Assembly: GCA_022651245.1 (NCBI GenBank)
Contig: JALCQM010000001.1
Coordinates: forward strand, 62,001-126,000
Reading direction: 5' to 3'
DNA: 64,000 bases
Source: Lactobacillus sp.
GTDB taxonomy: Bacteria; Bacillota; Bacilli; Lactobacillales; Lactobacillaceae
Position 1 is the first letter of the stretch, and each line of letters opens with the position of its first letter. This document shows positions 25,782 to 35,076 of this stretch, one piece after another. The notes under the pieces were generated by a model. That model searched no databases. It was given only the letters and a program-made list of their open reading frames with translations, and was not told the DNA's origin. The position numbers and the translations under genes are program-made.

Positions 25782-28370
25782 ATGACCCGTGTGAACGACA
25801 AATGGTTCCGCTCTGACCCGCAAGACACCGCCGACCACTTCAAAAGTGACCTGACCCAAGGCTTATCCCCAAGCCAAGTCAGCGCCAACCGTGACCACTA
25901 CGGTGAAAATCGCTTGGTGGAAGCGCCGAAGCCGGCCTGGTGGCGACGGCTGGCGGGCCACCTCAGCGACATCACCGTGCTGGTGTTGCTGTTTGCCTTT
26001 TGCTTATCGCTGTACTTGGCGCTTGTGGCCGACAGCGGCTGGGTCAAGCCGGTGGTGATCGGCGGGATCATCGCCTTGAACACCGGCCTCAGCCTCTATC
26101 AAGAAGGCCGCGCAGAAAAGGCCTTGGCCAGTCTGCAGGCGTTGAATGAACGCACCACCTTAGTGATCCGCGCTGGGGAGCGCCAAGTCGTGCCGTCACA
26201 AGCATTAGTGGCAGGCGATGTGATCGTGCTCAAAGCCGGTGACACCGTGCCTGCCGATGCGTGTTTGATCACGGCCACAGCCTTGACCGCAGATGAAGCA
26301 ATGCTGACGGGCGAAAGCGAACCTGTGGCCAAAGACGCCAGCGGCCCTGCCTTGTTCTCAGGCACCGCAATCTTAAGCGGCACCGCCACAGCGATCGTCG
26401 TTGGCACCGGGATGCAAACGGAAATCGGGGCGATCGCGGCGATGCTCAACCACACCCACGCCACCCGCACCCCGCTGGCCGAACGGCTGACGCAGCTGGG
26501 GCGGCGACTGTCGTTGGTGGCGGTCGCCGGCGGTGGGCTGGTGATTCTACTCGCCGTTTACCGCCAGCAAGACGATTTTCTCACCAGCTTGATGTTAGGC
26601 GTGGGCCTGGCGATTGCGGCGGTGCCGGAATCTTTGCCGGTGATCGTCACCCTCAGCATGACCGCCGGCGTCCAGACCATGGCCAAACAACACGCGATCG
26701 TGCGCCGGATCACCGCCGTCGAAACGATCGGCAACGTGACGGTGATCGCCTCGGACAAAACCGGCACCTTGACCCAAAACCAAATGGTCGCCACCCACCT
26801 GTGGCCGGGCGCAGGCGCAGTGCGTGAGCTGCACGACCAGCCTGAACTCACAGCCGATGTCTTGCGACCTTGGGGGTTGGCCAACGCTACCACTGTCGCT
26901 TCGGATGGCGCGCTTTTAGGAGACCCCACCGACACGGCGATCTACCGCCTGCTCGCCGAAACCACAACGCTAACGGCACTGACCGAGGCTTATCCCCAAG
27001 TGGCCGTAGACCCTTTTGACTCCACGAAAAAGCGCATGGCGACCTTGCACACGCATGACGGGCGCTGGTTGGCCGTGGTCAAAGGGGCCTTCGACCGGCT
27101 TGACTTCGCCAGCGGGCGCGCAGTCGCCCAACGCCGCCACGACGAAATGGCGGCACAAGGCTTGCGGATCATCGCGGCCGGCACCAAGTGGTTCGATCAC
27201 GACCCTGGCGCCGATTGGCTGAAGCAACTCGACCAACTGCACTTGAGCGGGCTGATCGGGATCATGGACCCACCGCGCCCGGAAGTGCCACAAGCGATCG
27301 CCACCGCCCAGCGGTCAGGCATCCGTACGGTGATGATCACCGGTGACCACCTGGAAACCGCCAGCGCAATCGCCGAGCAGATCGGTATCCTGCAACCGGG
27401 CACGCAGGCCATCACCGGGACGCAACTCGCTGACTGGTCTGACGCCGAACTCGCAGACCAAATCGGGACGATCAGTGTTTTTGCCCGCACCACCCCGGCA
27501 GACAAGCTGCGCATCGTCGAATGCTGGCAGGCGCAAGGCGAAGTGGTGGCGATGACCGGCGACGGGGTCAACGACGCGCCGGCCTTGCGCCAAGCCGACG
27601 TCGGCATCGCCATGGGCATCACCGGCACGGACGTCGCCAAAAACGCTGCGGACATCGTCTTGACCGATGATAATTTTGCCACGATCGTGCGCGCCGTGCG
27701 GCAAGGGCGTACCGTGTACCAAAACATCACCAAGGCGGTCGAATTCCTGGTGTCGGTCAATTTTGCCCAGATCTTCACCATGATCACCGCCGTGCTGCTA
27801 GGCTGGGGTGGCGTTTTGAGCGCCGAGCAAATGCTGATCATCAACGTCTTGGCCGACGGGATTCCCGGCTTTTTCCTCAGCCGCGAACGCGCAGAACCGG
27901 GCATCATGGCGATGCCGCCGCTCGACCGCCACGCCAGCATCTGGCACGCCGGCTTAGGCAAGCGCGTCGCCGTGCGCACCACCACTTACGTCGGCTTGAT
28001 CCTGGGCATCTACGCCTTAGGCCGCTTCTCCTTTGGCGGCGGGCCGGCGCTGGGGACGACCCTGTTGTTCTTCGTCTTGGCGATGGGGTCGGTGCTCGAC
28101 TTGTTCCCGATCAAGTCGCGGCGCAAAATGACCTGGCACACCTTCACCAACAACCGCCCACTCGCCTTCAGCATCGCGGCGATCCTGCTCGCGCTGGTCG
28201 CGATCGGCAACTTCCCACCAATCAGCCAAGCCTTGGGCCTCGTGTCCTTGAGCCTAGCGCAATGGCTGTTGGTGCTCGCCGCGAGCCTCTTGCCGATGAT
28301 CGTGGTCGAAGCCTACAAGCGGCGGCAACACGCCGGCGACCTCCAACATTGGGTGGTAGCGGAAGACTAA
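25782..28370 (+). CDS. P2-type cation-transporting ATPase (calcium-type)
   Basis: 862-residue P-type ATPase; AAGGAGG lies seven bases before the ATG. D325-K-T-G-T-L-T is the phosphorylation site, TGES (LTGESEPVAKDA) the dephosphorylation loop, MITGDHLETASAIAEQIGI and MTGDGVNDAPALRQADVGIAMG the hinge. N-terminal cation-ATPase domain and about ten membrane helices. The M4 ion site reads AAVPESLPVIVTL where Ca2+-ATPases usually have PEGLP, so Ser replaces Gly. Likely exports Ca2+ or Mn2+. Monocistronic, very GC-rich. Confidence 0.92.
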   Translation: MTRVNDKWFRSDPQDTADHFKSDLTQGLSPSQVSANRDHYGENRLVEAPKPAWWRRLAGHLSDITVLVLLFAFCLSLYLALVADSGWVKPVVIGGIIALNTGLSLYQEGRAEKALASLQALNERTTLVIRAGERQVVPSQALVAGDVIVLKAGDTVPADACLITATALTADEAMLTGESEPVAKDASGPALFSGTAILSGTATAIVVGTGMQTEIGAIAAMLNHTHATRTPLAERLTQLGRRLSLVAVAGGGLVILLAVYRQQDDFLTSLMLGVGLAIAAVPESLPVIVTLSMTAGVQTMAKQHAIVRRITAVETIGNVTVIASDKTGTLTQNQMVATHLWPGAGAVRELHDQPELTADVLRPWGLANATTVASDGALLGDPTDTAIYRLLAETTTLTALTEAYPQVAVDPFDSTKKRMATLHTHDGRWLAVVKGAFDRLDFASGRAVAQRRHDEMAAQGLRIIAAGTKWFDHDPGADWLKQLDQLHLSGLIGIMDPPRPEVPQAIATAQRSGIRTVMITGDHLETASAIAEQIGILQPGTQAITGTQLADWSDAELADQIGTISVFARTTPADKLRIVECWQAQGEVVAMTGDGVNDAPALRQADVGIAMGITGTDVAKNAADIVLTDDNFATIVRAVRQGRTVYQNITKAVEFLVSVNFAQIFTMITAVLLGWGGVLSAEQMLIINVLADGIPGFFLSRERAEPGIMAMPPLDRHASIWHAGLGKRVAVRTTTYVGLILGIYALGRFSFGGGPALGTTLLFFVLAMGSVLDLFPIKSRRKMTWHTFTNNRPLAFSIAAILLALVAIGNFPPISQALGLVSLSLAQWLLVLAASLLPMIVVEAYKRRQHAGDLQHWVVAED

Positions 28371-28398
28371 GACCGTTGCTCTGCATTCTTTTCAAAAC

Positions 28399-28453
28399 AC
28401 AAGCGGCGCCCCCTGCGAATCCAATTACGGATTTCGCAGGAGGCGCCGCTTGT
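28399..28453. terminator. cation ATPase terminator
   Basis: A long palindrome: ACAAGCGGCGCC (28399-28410) pairs with GGCGCCGCTTGT (to 28453), with inner CCTGCGAA/TTCGCAGG. A clear end signal after the ATPase stop. Confidence 0.8.
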
Positions 28454-28491
28454 ATGGCAAGATCGTTGCTTTAACGTTTTTGTAATGCGAC

Positions 28492-28528
28492 TGCTGAACA
28501 AGTAAAAAGCCGCCATGGCTCTGGCGGC
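28492..28528 (+). repeat. direct repeat copy 1 with GCCGCC hairpin
   Basis: TGCTGAACAAGTAAAAAGC (28492-28510) recurs exactly at 28936-28954; the following 25 bases are similar in both. Here they form GCCGCCA-TGGCTC-TGGCGGC, a hairpin with T-run on the minus strand. Confidence 0.7.
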
Positions 28529-28935
28529 AAATCACATGATTCAACTGTTCTGACCCATGCGTCGTGGGTATCGTCGCATCATAATTCGCTGGTTGGCTGG
28601 ATCAGCGACATCGACACAAGTAGTTGCCGTCCAGTCCAAACATCTAAAGTGACGACTTTTCGTGCTGGTGCACACACGATTTTTTCGTAAAAAAAGTATA
28701 ACATATTGTTACGCTCTGCTTCAACTGGTATCCCGCATTTGAACCTTGGCTAACACTAATTCGCAACGGTCGCAGCAGGCCAGATATACGCTTAGTCCAT
28801 CATCCAAAAGCCACCACCATACGCTTCGTCTCTTGATTTAAGGCTGGCTTTTGATACTTTAGGAGGCTATTTTTTAAAACTCGACGACTGTTTGCCTTAC
28901 TAATTATTTTTTGTCGCTAGTTATGCCAATTAAGG

Positions 28936-28972
28936 TGCTGAACAAGTAAAAAGCAGCCATTAATTCGACGGC
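28936..28972 (+). repeat. direct repeat copy 2, degenerate hairpin
   Basis: Second exact copy of the 19-base repeat; the hairpin half has decayed (AGCCATTAATTCGACGGC). It lies just beyond the end of the defence pair on the minus strand. Confidence 0.65.
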
Positions 28973-29010
28973 AAATCAGATACGAACCTGTCACCCCTGT
29001 ATATTGTCAG

Positions 29011-29613
29011 TTACCAGCCAAACTGCAGGTCAGGCCTCAAAAGCTCCGCCAACGTATAGCGACCGTTCACGCCACCGGACTTTTGGATATCATGCTTGAC
29101 CCTCAAAATAGCAACGACAAGCTCATCCGGTCGCTCACGCCAAAGTCGATGGACAAAATCATATGATTTCACATTACGAATTCCTAGGCCACCACTCGAA
29201 GGACTAGCCCTAAAGAACGCACTCGGTTTTTGATCCTTTTGATCCCCCGTGCGATTTTTGGCCCGAAACACGTCATATTGAGGCCGCCATTTTTTCTCAG
29301 CATAAAGCTGAATGGCTTCAATCTCAGGGCGAGTGACATAGTAACGGGTCGTGCGTACTTGTCGTTGGTAAACGAATGGCAATTTTATTTCTCGTTTAAT
29401 GCTGTCAAGTACCACAATCAACTCCAGACCCTCAGTCCCAAAATCACGTTGCAGATATTTTTCCGCTAGGTCTTTACCTTTCATCAACTTTGGAATAACC
29501 CATTTATCGGTCACCAACTCATCAACTGAAACAGCCAAATAATCATTTTCGAGAAGGATTTCGAGGATTGCCTGCTCAGCAGTTCCCTCGGCCATAATCA
29601 GCGCATGCGTCAT
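29011..29613 (-). CDS. unknown protein partnered with AAA ATPase, TOPRIM/RloB-like candidate
   Basis: 200-residue protein whose ATG directly follows the stop of the AAA ATPase gene, so the two are coupled. MAEGTAEQAILEILL near the N-terminus and LELIVVLDSIKREIKLPF near residue 65 are the pattern expected of a small TOPRIM-type nuclease (Glu-Gly, then Asp after a hydrophobic strand), but only one Asp is clear and similarity is weak. The C-terminus is Lys/Arg-rich. Partner order and size recall RloA/RloB, AbiL and PARIS-type pairs. Lower GC than the flanks. Function inferred only from context. Confidence 0.55.
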   Translation of the reverse strand: MTHALIMAEGTAEQAILEILLENDYLAVSVDELVTDKWVIPKLMKGKDLAEKYLQRDFGTEGLELIVVLDSIKREIKLPFVYQRQVRTTRYYVTRPEIEAIQLYAEKKWRPQYDVFRAKNRTGDQKDQKPSAFFRASPSSGGLGIRNVKSYDFVHRLWRERPDELVVAILRVKHDIQKSGGVNGRYTLAELLRPDLQFGW

Positions 29614-30837
29614 TTAGCGGTCCCCCTCAGTCGTTTCAACATGTTCCTTGCGCCGTGAATGAATCTGTTCCAAATCATGCCGTAAATCTTTCAGGTGATC
29701 AAAATTCGGGGCTGTCCCGGGGATAAAGTTTGACTTGAAGACATCGCTCTTCTTGAGCTCACCGCGAATGTCTGCGATTTCGTCATAACGATACACCTTC
29801 GATTGTGCCTGCCGGGCCAAAAAGTAAATCTCATCTTTTCTTTCTAATCGATCCAATAATTCTAAATAGTGTGTCGAGAAAACCAACGTCGCGTTGGCGG
29901 TATTAATGGTCGGGTCCTGGAAGAAATTGACGAAATCTTCTGCAATCTGTTTATTGATGTGTAACTCGATCTCGTCTACAAGTAAGGTGGCCCCACTCCG
30001 CAGCGCGACGATCATCTCAAAAAACAACGTGATTCCACGTACGGTGCCAGAGGATAAATATTTCGTGATGCCTTCAAAATCAGTCGCCGTTAAGATCTCA
30101 GGGCGTCCCTTAAATTTTAAGCGAACATTGGTGATCCTGCCGGTTTTGTGATCGCTCTCATAATCTAAACGTTCAATGGAATTATCGAGGTAGCGAAGTA
30201 ACTTGATCGGCGTCTGATCAACAAACGTCATGACCCGATTTGTGTCAACGTTTTGGACAGTCGATAAGACCTCCGACACCCTACTTTGCCCACGAAAGGC
30301 GCGGAAAGAAGAATCTTTAGGGCTCAACATCGCCTTAACTTCTGCTGCCAGGCTTGCCCGACGTTGTAAGAGCTGCTCGGCAGTGAAAATAAATTGGTCT
30401 TTCTTTCGCGCCGATTTCGGTAATTGTTTACGATAGATCACTTCATCCTTAACGTGCCAACCGCCATGCCCGCCACCTTCAGCGTCATGCGTAAAAGTTG
30501 TATTCACCCAATACCGTAGTCCTTGTTGATCAGCAATGTATGCGTCGACCACAACGTCGCCTTCTCCCCGCAGACCTTCTTGTAACGTCGTTTGATCGAT
30601 CGACAGATCCTTAAGGTAAAACGCGCTTAAACCATCAAACAGGTTAAATAGGGTACTCTTGCCAGCCGCGTTGACGCCAACCACACCAATCGTTTTCTCA
30701 AGAAAAAGGGCGTGACCGAAATCAATGACCCGTGCACTATTGGCGCGACTATTCTTCCCTGACGCTTGAATCGAGAAAAAAGTGCCATCTTCAAATAAAG
30801 TATGTCCCGACAATCGAAACTCGATTAGTTTCAGCAT
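29614..30837 (-). CDS. AAA/ABC-class ATPase of a putative two-gene defence system
   Basis: 407-residue ATPase of the OLD/RloA/AAA_15-21 group. Walker A GVNAAGKST (Lys60), an ABC-like signature LSSGTVRG, Walker B ATLLVDEIELHINKQ with the Glu, and a His switch (LVFSTHYLEL). A central region of about 170 residues holds the coiled insertion. No membrane segment. Ends immediately before the small partner gene. Related ATPases sense phage and trigger an effector; that role is inference. Base composition differs from the GC-rich neighbours. Confidence 0.82.
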   Translation of the reverse strand: MLKLIEFRLSGHTLFEDGTFFSIQASGKNSRANSARVIDFGHALFLEKTIGVVGVNAAGKSTLFNLFDGLSAFYLKDLSIDQTTLQEGLRGEGDVVVDAYIADQQGLRYWVNTTFTHDAEGGGHGGWHVKDEVIYRKQLPKSARKKDQFIFTAEQLLQRRASLAAEVKAMLSPKDSSFRAFRGQSRVSEVLSTVQNVDTNRVMTFVDQTPIKLLRYLDNSIERLDYESDHKTGRITNVRLKFKGRPEILTATDFEGITKYLSSGTVRGITLFFEMIVALRSGATLLVDEIELHINKQIAEDFVNFFQDPTINTANATLVFSTHYLELLDRLERKDEIYFLARQAQSKVYRYDEIADIRGELKKSDVFKSNFIPGTAPNFDHLKDLRHDLEQIHSRRKEHVETTEGDR

Positions 30838-30881
30838 GGTCCCTACCCCTCTTTATTCACAATATTTTTGTCTATACCGAT

Positions 30882-30910
30882 AGTATATCCTAGTTTAACG
30901 AGGTGGTAAA
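30882..30910 (-). promoter_or_regulatory. promoter of the ATPase/partner operon
   Basis: Minus-strand -35 TTTACC (30905-30910), 17-base spacer, -10 TATACT (30882-30887), about 45 bases before the ATPase start. Confidence 0.55.
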
Positions 30911-31002
30911 CACGCTATTAACATATTTTTTGGGTTAAATGTAGTATTTAGCTTTTGTGCTAAGATGCTTGCCAACTCACACCACCACGCCTTTAGCCTC
31001 GT

Positions 31003-31800
31003 CTACGCTTGCCCCGCAACGGTCGCAATGATCTCAGTGAACGCCTGGTGCAACTGCATTTTGGCCCGGTCAAATACGGCGGACTGATAGCTGGTCAACA
31101 CTTCCTCGCCAAATTCGCGGTGTGCGATGTAGGCCCCGTAACGCAACTCGATCTGCACGGCGGCAACAGGTGCCAAAGCCCCGTAGTGTTGCGTGATGTA
31201 GCCACCGGTGAAGCAGGCATTATTGCCTACAGCCAGCCCCGAGGACTGGAAAGTGCCGCCGATCGCTTGTCGCAGTGCGGCACTGCTAGTGGTGTCGCGG
31301 CGGTTGCCGAGGTCGATGTCTGGTGTCGCTTCGTCAGGCCGGCTTGGGAAAACGGCAAAGCTGTGCAGGTCCAGCAGCACGCACCGGCCAAACCGCGCAA
31401 CTTTGTGGTCGATGAGCGCAGCCAATTGCTTGTGGTACGGGCGATGGTAGGCGGCGAGCCGCTGGGCGATGGTTTGCGCGCTCAAGGGTTGCCGGTAAAG
31501 CGGGTGGTGGAACGTATTTTGCGGGTACACGACTGTATCCGTGTAGCGCGTACCCGTGACCAAAGTCGGCGCACGGTTGGGGTCTGCCACATACCGGTTG
31601 ACCTGATTGGCGATCACCGTGACCCCCATCCCCGGGAGAAAATCGTACAGCGTCGGCAAGAACCAGTCGGTGTTCGCCAGCACCGCCGTCGGTAAGAGCT
31701 GGGCCGCCATTGTCTGCGGGATCCAGGTGCCGCTATGCGGGAGGCTGACGACTAGCGGATACTGATCAAGCGTTTCATTGTCACAGGTAATTGTTGGCAT
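31003..31800 (-). CDS. N-formylglutamate amidohydrolase family protein
   Basis: 265-residue member of the FGase family. ATG at 31798-31800 has GAGGAAC upstream. YPLVVSLPHSGTWIP at the start, NRYVADPNRAP, and LLDLHSFAVFPSRPDEATPDIDLGNR with TGGYITQHYG bring the His/Asp/Glu set of this family. In histidine catabolism the enzyme releases glutamate from formylglutamate, but no hut genes are nearby, so another N-acyl amino acid may be the substrate. Follows the extended SDR by 16 bases and is likely cotranscribed. Confidence 0.85.
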   Translation of the reverse strand: MPTITCDNETLDQYPLVVSLPHSGTWIPQTMAAQLLPTAVLANTDWFLPTLYDFLPGMGVTVIANQVNRYVADPNRAPTLVTGTRYTDTVVYPQNTFHHPLYRQPLSAQTIAQRLAAYHRPYHKQLAALIDHKVARFGRCVLLDLHSFAVFPSRPDEATPDIDLGNRRDTTSSAALRQAIGGTFQSSGLAVGNNACFTGGYITQHYGALAPVAAVQIELRYGAYIAHREFGEEVLTSYQSAVFDRAKMQLHQAFTEIIATVAGQA

Positions 31801-31816
31801 GTTCCTCGCCCCTTTT

Positions 31817-32839
31817 TTAGCGCTTATTGGACCCAATCAGGCCGTCGCGCAGCAACTGTGTCATCATGTCATCAAGCGACTGCCGCAGGTCCGTGTATTG
31901 ATACTGGTAAAACTCAGGGTGCTTAGGTGCGTAACGCACCCGTCCCAGCAGTCGCGGGTAGAAATCGGCGACCGCGGTGTTGGCGCGCAACAACCACAGC
32001 CAGCGAACCGGCAGCGGCAATTCTAGCCCATGAATACCTTGGTCCTTGAAGTCCACCAAGATATCGTGTTTGATCTCGGCCATGCTCATACGCGCTCCGA
32101 TTGCCAAGTTGCGGGTACCGTTGGCCGCCGGGTTGTTCATCAGCGCGATCTGCATCGCCGCGACATCGCGGACATCCACCGCGTAGCCATGCAGCGGCAC
32201 GCGAAACGGCACCCGCAAGAGTTGCGCCACTTGTTGCGCCGAATAGCGCGCCCACGGGACCAAAGACGGTCCGACCACGAACGAGGGGGTGATGACGGTC
32301 ATGGCGACGTTGGCAGGGTTGCTTTGCGGGTCATTCACCAACGCCCACGCCCGGCGTTCCTCAACGGTCTTGCTTTTGAGGTAATCAGCCAATCCTCGCG
32401 CCTGATTATTGGTCCAATGCTCTTCCGTATACACGGCGCGATTTTGCTTGCCATAAGCAATGGCGGCTTCAGAACTGGTCAGTACGATTTTTTTGAGGGT
32501 GGGACTTTTCAACGCCACCGCGAAAATATGGTCCACACCGGCCGCAGCGGTCGCGGTTCGGTGTGCTTCCGATGCCACGGCTTGCGGTGACGCCACGTGA
32601 AAAAGAAACTTGACCCCATCTAGCGCCTGTGCCCAGCCGTCGTCCTGATTCAAGTCCGCGTGCACCAATTCGATCTTAGGTAACAACTGCTGGATCGCCG
32701 CCAATCGCTTGGTCGAGCGGTATGTGCCGCGCACCCGGTAACCCTGGGCCAACAAGCCTTGCGCGACCCACGTGGCCATATACCCCGTGATCCCAGTCAC
32801 CAAGACCAAATCGCCTGGCTGCATCATTTCATCTGTCAT
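31817..32839 (-). CDS. extended SDR, NAD(P)-dependent epimerase/dihydroflavonol-reductase-like
   Basis: 340-residue Rossmann protein; AAGGAG precedes the ATG. GITGYMATWVAQGLL is the extended-SDR Gly motif, FLFHVASPQA matches dihydroflavonol reductase-like proteins, and SSEAAIAYG with DYLKSKTVEE gives Ser and an unusual Tyr-x2-Lys spacing for the catalytic residues. It probably reduces a small aldehyde or ketone. Divergent from nothing; the TetR gene is upstream on the same strand behind a terminator. Confidence 0.85.
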   Translation of the reverse strand: MTDEMMQPGDLVLVTGITGYMATWVAQGLLAQGYRVRGTYRSTKRLAAIQQLLPKIELVHADLNQDDGWAQALDGVKFLFHVASPQAVASEAHRTATAAAGVDHIFAVALKSPTLKKIVLTSSEAAIAYGKQNRAVYTEEHWTNNQARGLADYLKSKTVEERRAWALVNDPQSNPANVAMTVITPSFVVGPSLVPWARYSAQQVAQLLRVPFRVPLHGYAVDVRDVAAMQIALMNNPAANGTRNLAIGARMSMAEIKHDILVDFKDQGIHGLELPLPVRWLWLLRANTAVADFYPRLLGRVRYAPKHPEFYQYQYTDLRQSLDDMMTQLLRDGLIGSNKR

Positions 32840-32886
32840 CGCGTTCTCCTTTTAGTTAACGATCATTCATTTTAGTTTGATAGGAA

Positions 32887-32907
32887 AAGGCGTGCTGGAC
32901 ACGCCTT
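32887..32907 (-). terminator. tetR terminator
   Basis: AAGGCGTG (32887-32894) pairs with CACGCCTT (32900-32907); TTTTCC follows on the minus strand. Confidence 0.7.
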
Positions 32908-33026
32908 AGAATAGTGCCAGTGTAAGGCATCCACCGACACCGCACAATCGTTATTCTAAAATTAATCCGCCCACCCGCCGATGCATCAGGCCGCCCAAGC
33001 CGTTGCCCCGTTAAATTAATCTCGGG

Positions 33027-33605
33027 CTATTGTGCCAAACTAGCTTGCCAAGCCATGGCGAGCATTTGGCGGCTCTCTTCAGCACTCAGGCGGTCGCCTT
33101 GGCGAAACTTGGTCTCACAAGCAGCGTCAAACGGGCGAAAAACAAACGCCGTAAACAACGCAAACGACACGGGCCGAAACGTTTTCTCGGCCACGCCGCG
33201 CTGAAACAGCCGCTCGATCGGCAATCCGCGTGCCATCCCCGTTTGATAAACCGCCGCCGCGATCAAATTCGGCGTCGCGTTAAACAGTCGCATGGCCACC
33301 GCCTCTTGCGGGTGCTGCCGCAGCGCCTTCGCGTAATGGGACACCACCGTCTTAAATTGCTGCTCAACAGTCGCGTGCTCGTCCCATTCCCGGAACAACT
33401 CCGCGTCGATCATATCCTTAATGCGCAGGTAGACGTGTCCCAGCAGATCTTGTTTATCTTGATAGTAAATGTATAACGTGGCCACCGAGATATTCGCCCG
33501 CTTGGCGATCTTGGCCACGCTGAGATTTTGGGTGCCTTCTTGTACCATGATCGCGATCACCGCATCGTACATGGCCGTGACCTTAGTTTCGTCCTTATGT
33601 CGCAT
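33027..33605 (-). CDS. TetR family transcriptional regulator
   Basis: 192-residue repressor. The ATG at 33603-33605 has AAGGTGG eight bases upstream. HTH: TKVTAMYDAVIAIMVQEGTQNLSVAKIAKRANISVATLYIYYQDKQDLLGHVYLRI. The C-terminal part is a helical ligand domain (EEAVAMRLFNATPNLIAAAVYQTG...FALFTAFVFRPFDAACETKFRQGDRL). Possibly regulates the downstream SDR/FGase pair; a partly palindromic ACGATCATTCAT near 32858 may be its site. Confidence 0.92.
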   Translation of the reverse strand: MRHKDETKVTAMYDAVIAIMVQEGTQNLSVAKIAKRANISVATLYIYYQDKQDLLGHVYLRIKDMIDAELFREWDEHATVEQQFKTVVSHYAKALRQHPQEAVAMRLFNATPNLIAAAVYQTGMARGLPIERLFQRGVAEKTFRPVSFALFTAFVFRPFDAACETKFRQGDRLSAEESRQMLAMAWQASLAQ

Positions 33606-33759
33606 AGGTTGATCCACCTTAAAATTGCCCGTCGCACTTCACTTAGCCCGTTAGTCGGCCTTCATTGCCAGTATATCATCGCGCGCTTGGCTACCCCCTG
33701 CCAATCGCTTTGACAAACGCAAAACAGCCCGCCCCGCTCAGGCCCTGTCTGGTGCGCGC

Positions 33760-34899
33760 CTAGTCTCCCGCCGCAAAAAACGCCTGCGCGATCGCCACGT
33801 ACTCGTCGATCTTGCTGAGGTAATCGGCGACAGCCACGTGCTCATTGACTTGGTGGCTGGTGCCAAAATTGTTTGGGCCGTAGATGATGGTTTCAAATGG
33901 CTGCTTACCTTGATTGAAGGAGTAGGCATCGGTGCCGCCGAGCACCACTGCTAACGGCAGCGGGTGCCCTAAGACGGTCGTGAGGCCTTGCTGCGCGCTA
34001 GTCACCAGGCGGCCGGTGGGCGCGCTGAACACCGGGTCGAAATCAAACTCGGTGGTGAGTGCGACTGCACCAGGGCCGGCGGCGTTGAGGTCGGTAACGG
34101 CGCGTTGTAGGCGCTGGCGCACCATGGCGTTATTGAACGCTGGGGTCGTGCGGATATTGCCCCACAGCGTCGCCGTTTCCGGCAAGGAGTTGATCTGCTT
34201 ACCACCTTGGATCATGGTGATCGAATGAATGAGCGGGCCAAAGTCTGGATCGACGGGCCCACCGGCAAAAAGCGTCGGCTCCAGGTGGGCAAAGGCAAAC
34301 AACTTGGTCAGCGCGTTGATTCCTTTTTCCGGATGCGCGCTGTGCGCCGCCTTGCCGCGACTGTGGAGGTGATAATTAATCCCGCCAGCGTGACCGTACT
34401 CAAGTTGCCCGTTAGTGGGTTCACCGATGATCAAGGCCGCCAGATCGTCAGCCCACCCTTGGGCGGTCAACTGGGCCGCACCGATGGTACCGACTTCCTC
34501 GCCAACGGTGGCTAATAATCGTACACGATGTTTGAAATTAAGCCGTTTTAGTTGAATCAATGCCATTACCATCGCGGCCAGGCCGCTTTTCATGTCGCCG
34601 GCCCCACGCCCGTACAGCATCCCCGCATGGATCTCGCCGCCAAATGGCGAAAATTCCCAGTCGTTGGGATCACCGGCGTCAACGACGTCTTGGTGCCCCG
34701 AAAAGCCGAGCACCGGTCCAATTGCGCCGATCTCAGCGACCAGGTTCACCCGGCCAGGCGCATATTCGACTAACTGACTGGCGATGCCGGCGGCTTGCAA
34801 GACCTGGGCGAGCACCGCGGCGACCTGCCCTTCTTGACCGTTGACGCTGGGGATCTGTACCAGCTGCTGCAATAATGTCACCGCTGCTTGTTCATCCAT
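33760..34899 (-). CDS. M20 peptidase, ArgE/DapE family deacylase
   Basis: 379-residue zinc-dependent amidohydrolase; GGAGG lies seven bases before the ATG. GFSGHQDVVDAGDPNDWEFSPFGGEIHAGMLYGRGAGDMKSGLAAMVMAL carries the first metal His/Asp and the bridging Asp, and LLATVGEEVGTIGA the catalytic and metal Glu. The dimerisation domain contains GKAAHSAHPEKGINAL. Likely cleaves an N-acyl amino acid or a dipeptide. Opposite in strand to the T-box operon; transcribed alone. Confidence 0.9.
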   Translation of the reverse strand: MDEQAAVTLLQQLVQIPSVNGQEGQVAAVLAQVLQAAGIASQLVEYAPGRVNLVAEIGAIGPVLGFSGHQDVVDAGDPNDWEFSPFGGEIHAGMLYGRGAGDMKSGLAAMVMALIQLKRLNFKHRVRLLATVGEEVGTIGAAQLTAQGWADDLAALIIGEPTNGQLEYGHAGGINYHLHSRGKAAHSAHPEKGINALTKLFAFAHLEPTLFAGGPVDPDFGPLIHSITMIQGGKQINSLPETATLWGNIRTTPAFNNAMVRQRLQRAVTDLNAAGPGAVALTTEFDFDPVFSAPTGRLVTSAQQGLTTVLGHPLPLAVVLGGTDAYSFNQGKQPFETIIYGPNNFGTSHQVNEHVAVADYLSKIDEYVAIAQAFFAAGD

Positions 34900-35041
34900 T
34901 CACTGACCTCCATATGTGTTTGGAGCTTATTAAACTCACATTTTTAACCGCTGTCAAGATTAAACCGCCACCTGAAAAATCGCCTCTAGTGAACAATATT
35001 TTTACCGCAATCCGCGAAAGTATAGGCGTTGAAAAAAGCAG

Positions 35042-35070
35042 TTGACATTTACCAAAAATGAGAATAGATT
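35042..35070 (+). promoter_or_regulatory. promoter of the T-box operon
   Basis: -35 TTGACA (35042-35047), 17-base spacer, -10 TAGATT (35065-35070); transcription would start near 35077, where the T-box leader begins. Confidence 0.7.
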
Positions 35071-35076
35071 AATAAG

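Larger units (their letters stand above)
28371..29010. other. spacer between ATPase and defence pair, with terminator and direct repeat
   Basis: About 640 bases. Holds the ATPase terminator (28399-28453) and two copies of a 19-base direct repeat at 28492-28510 and 28936-28954. No credible gene. Confidence 0.6.
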
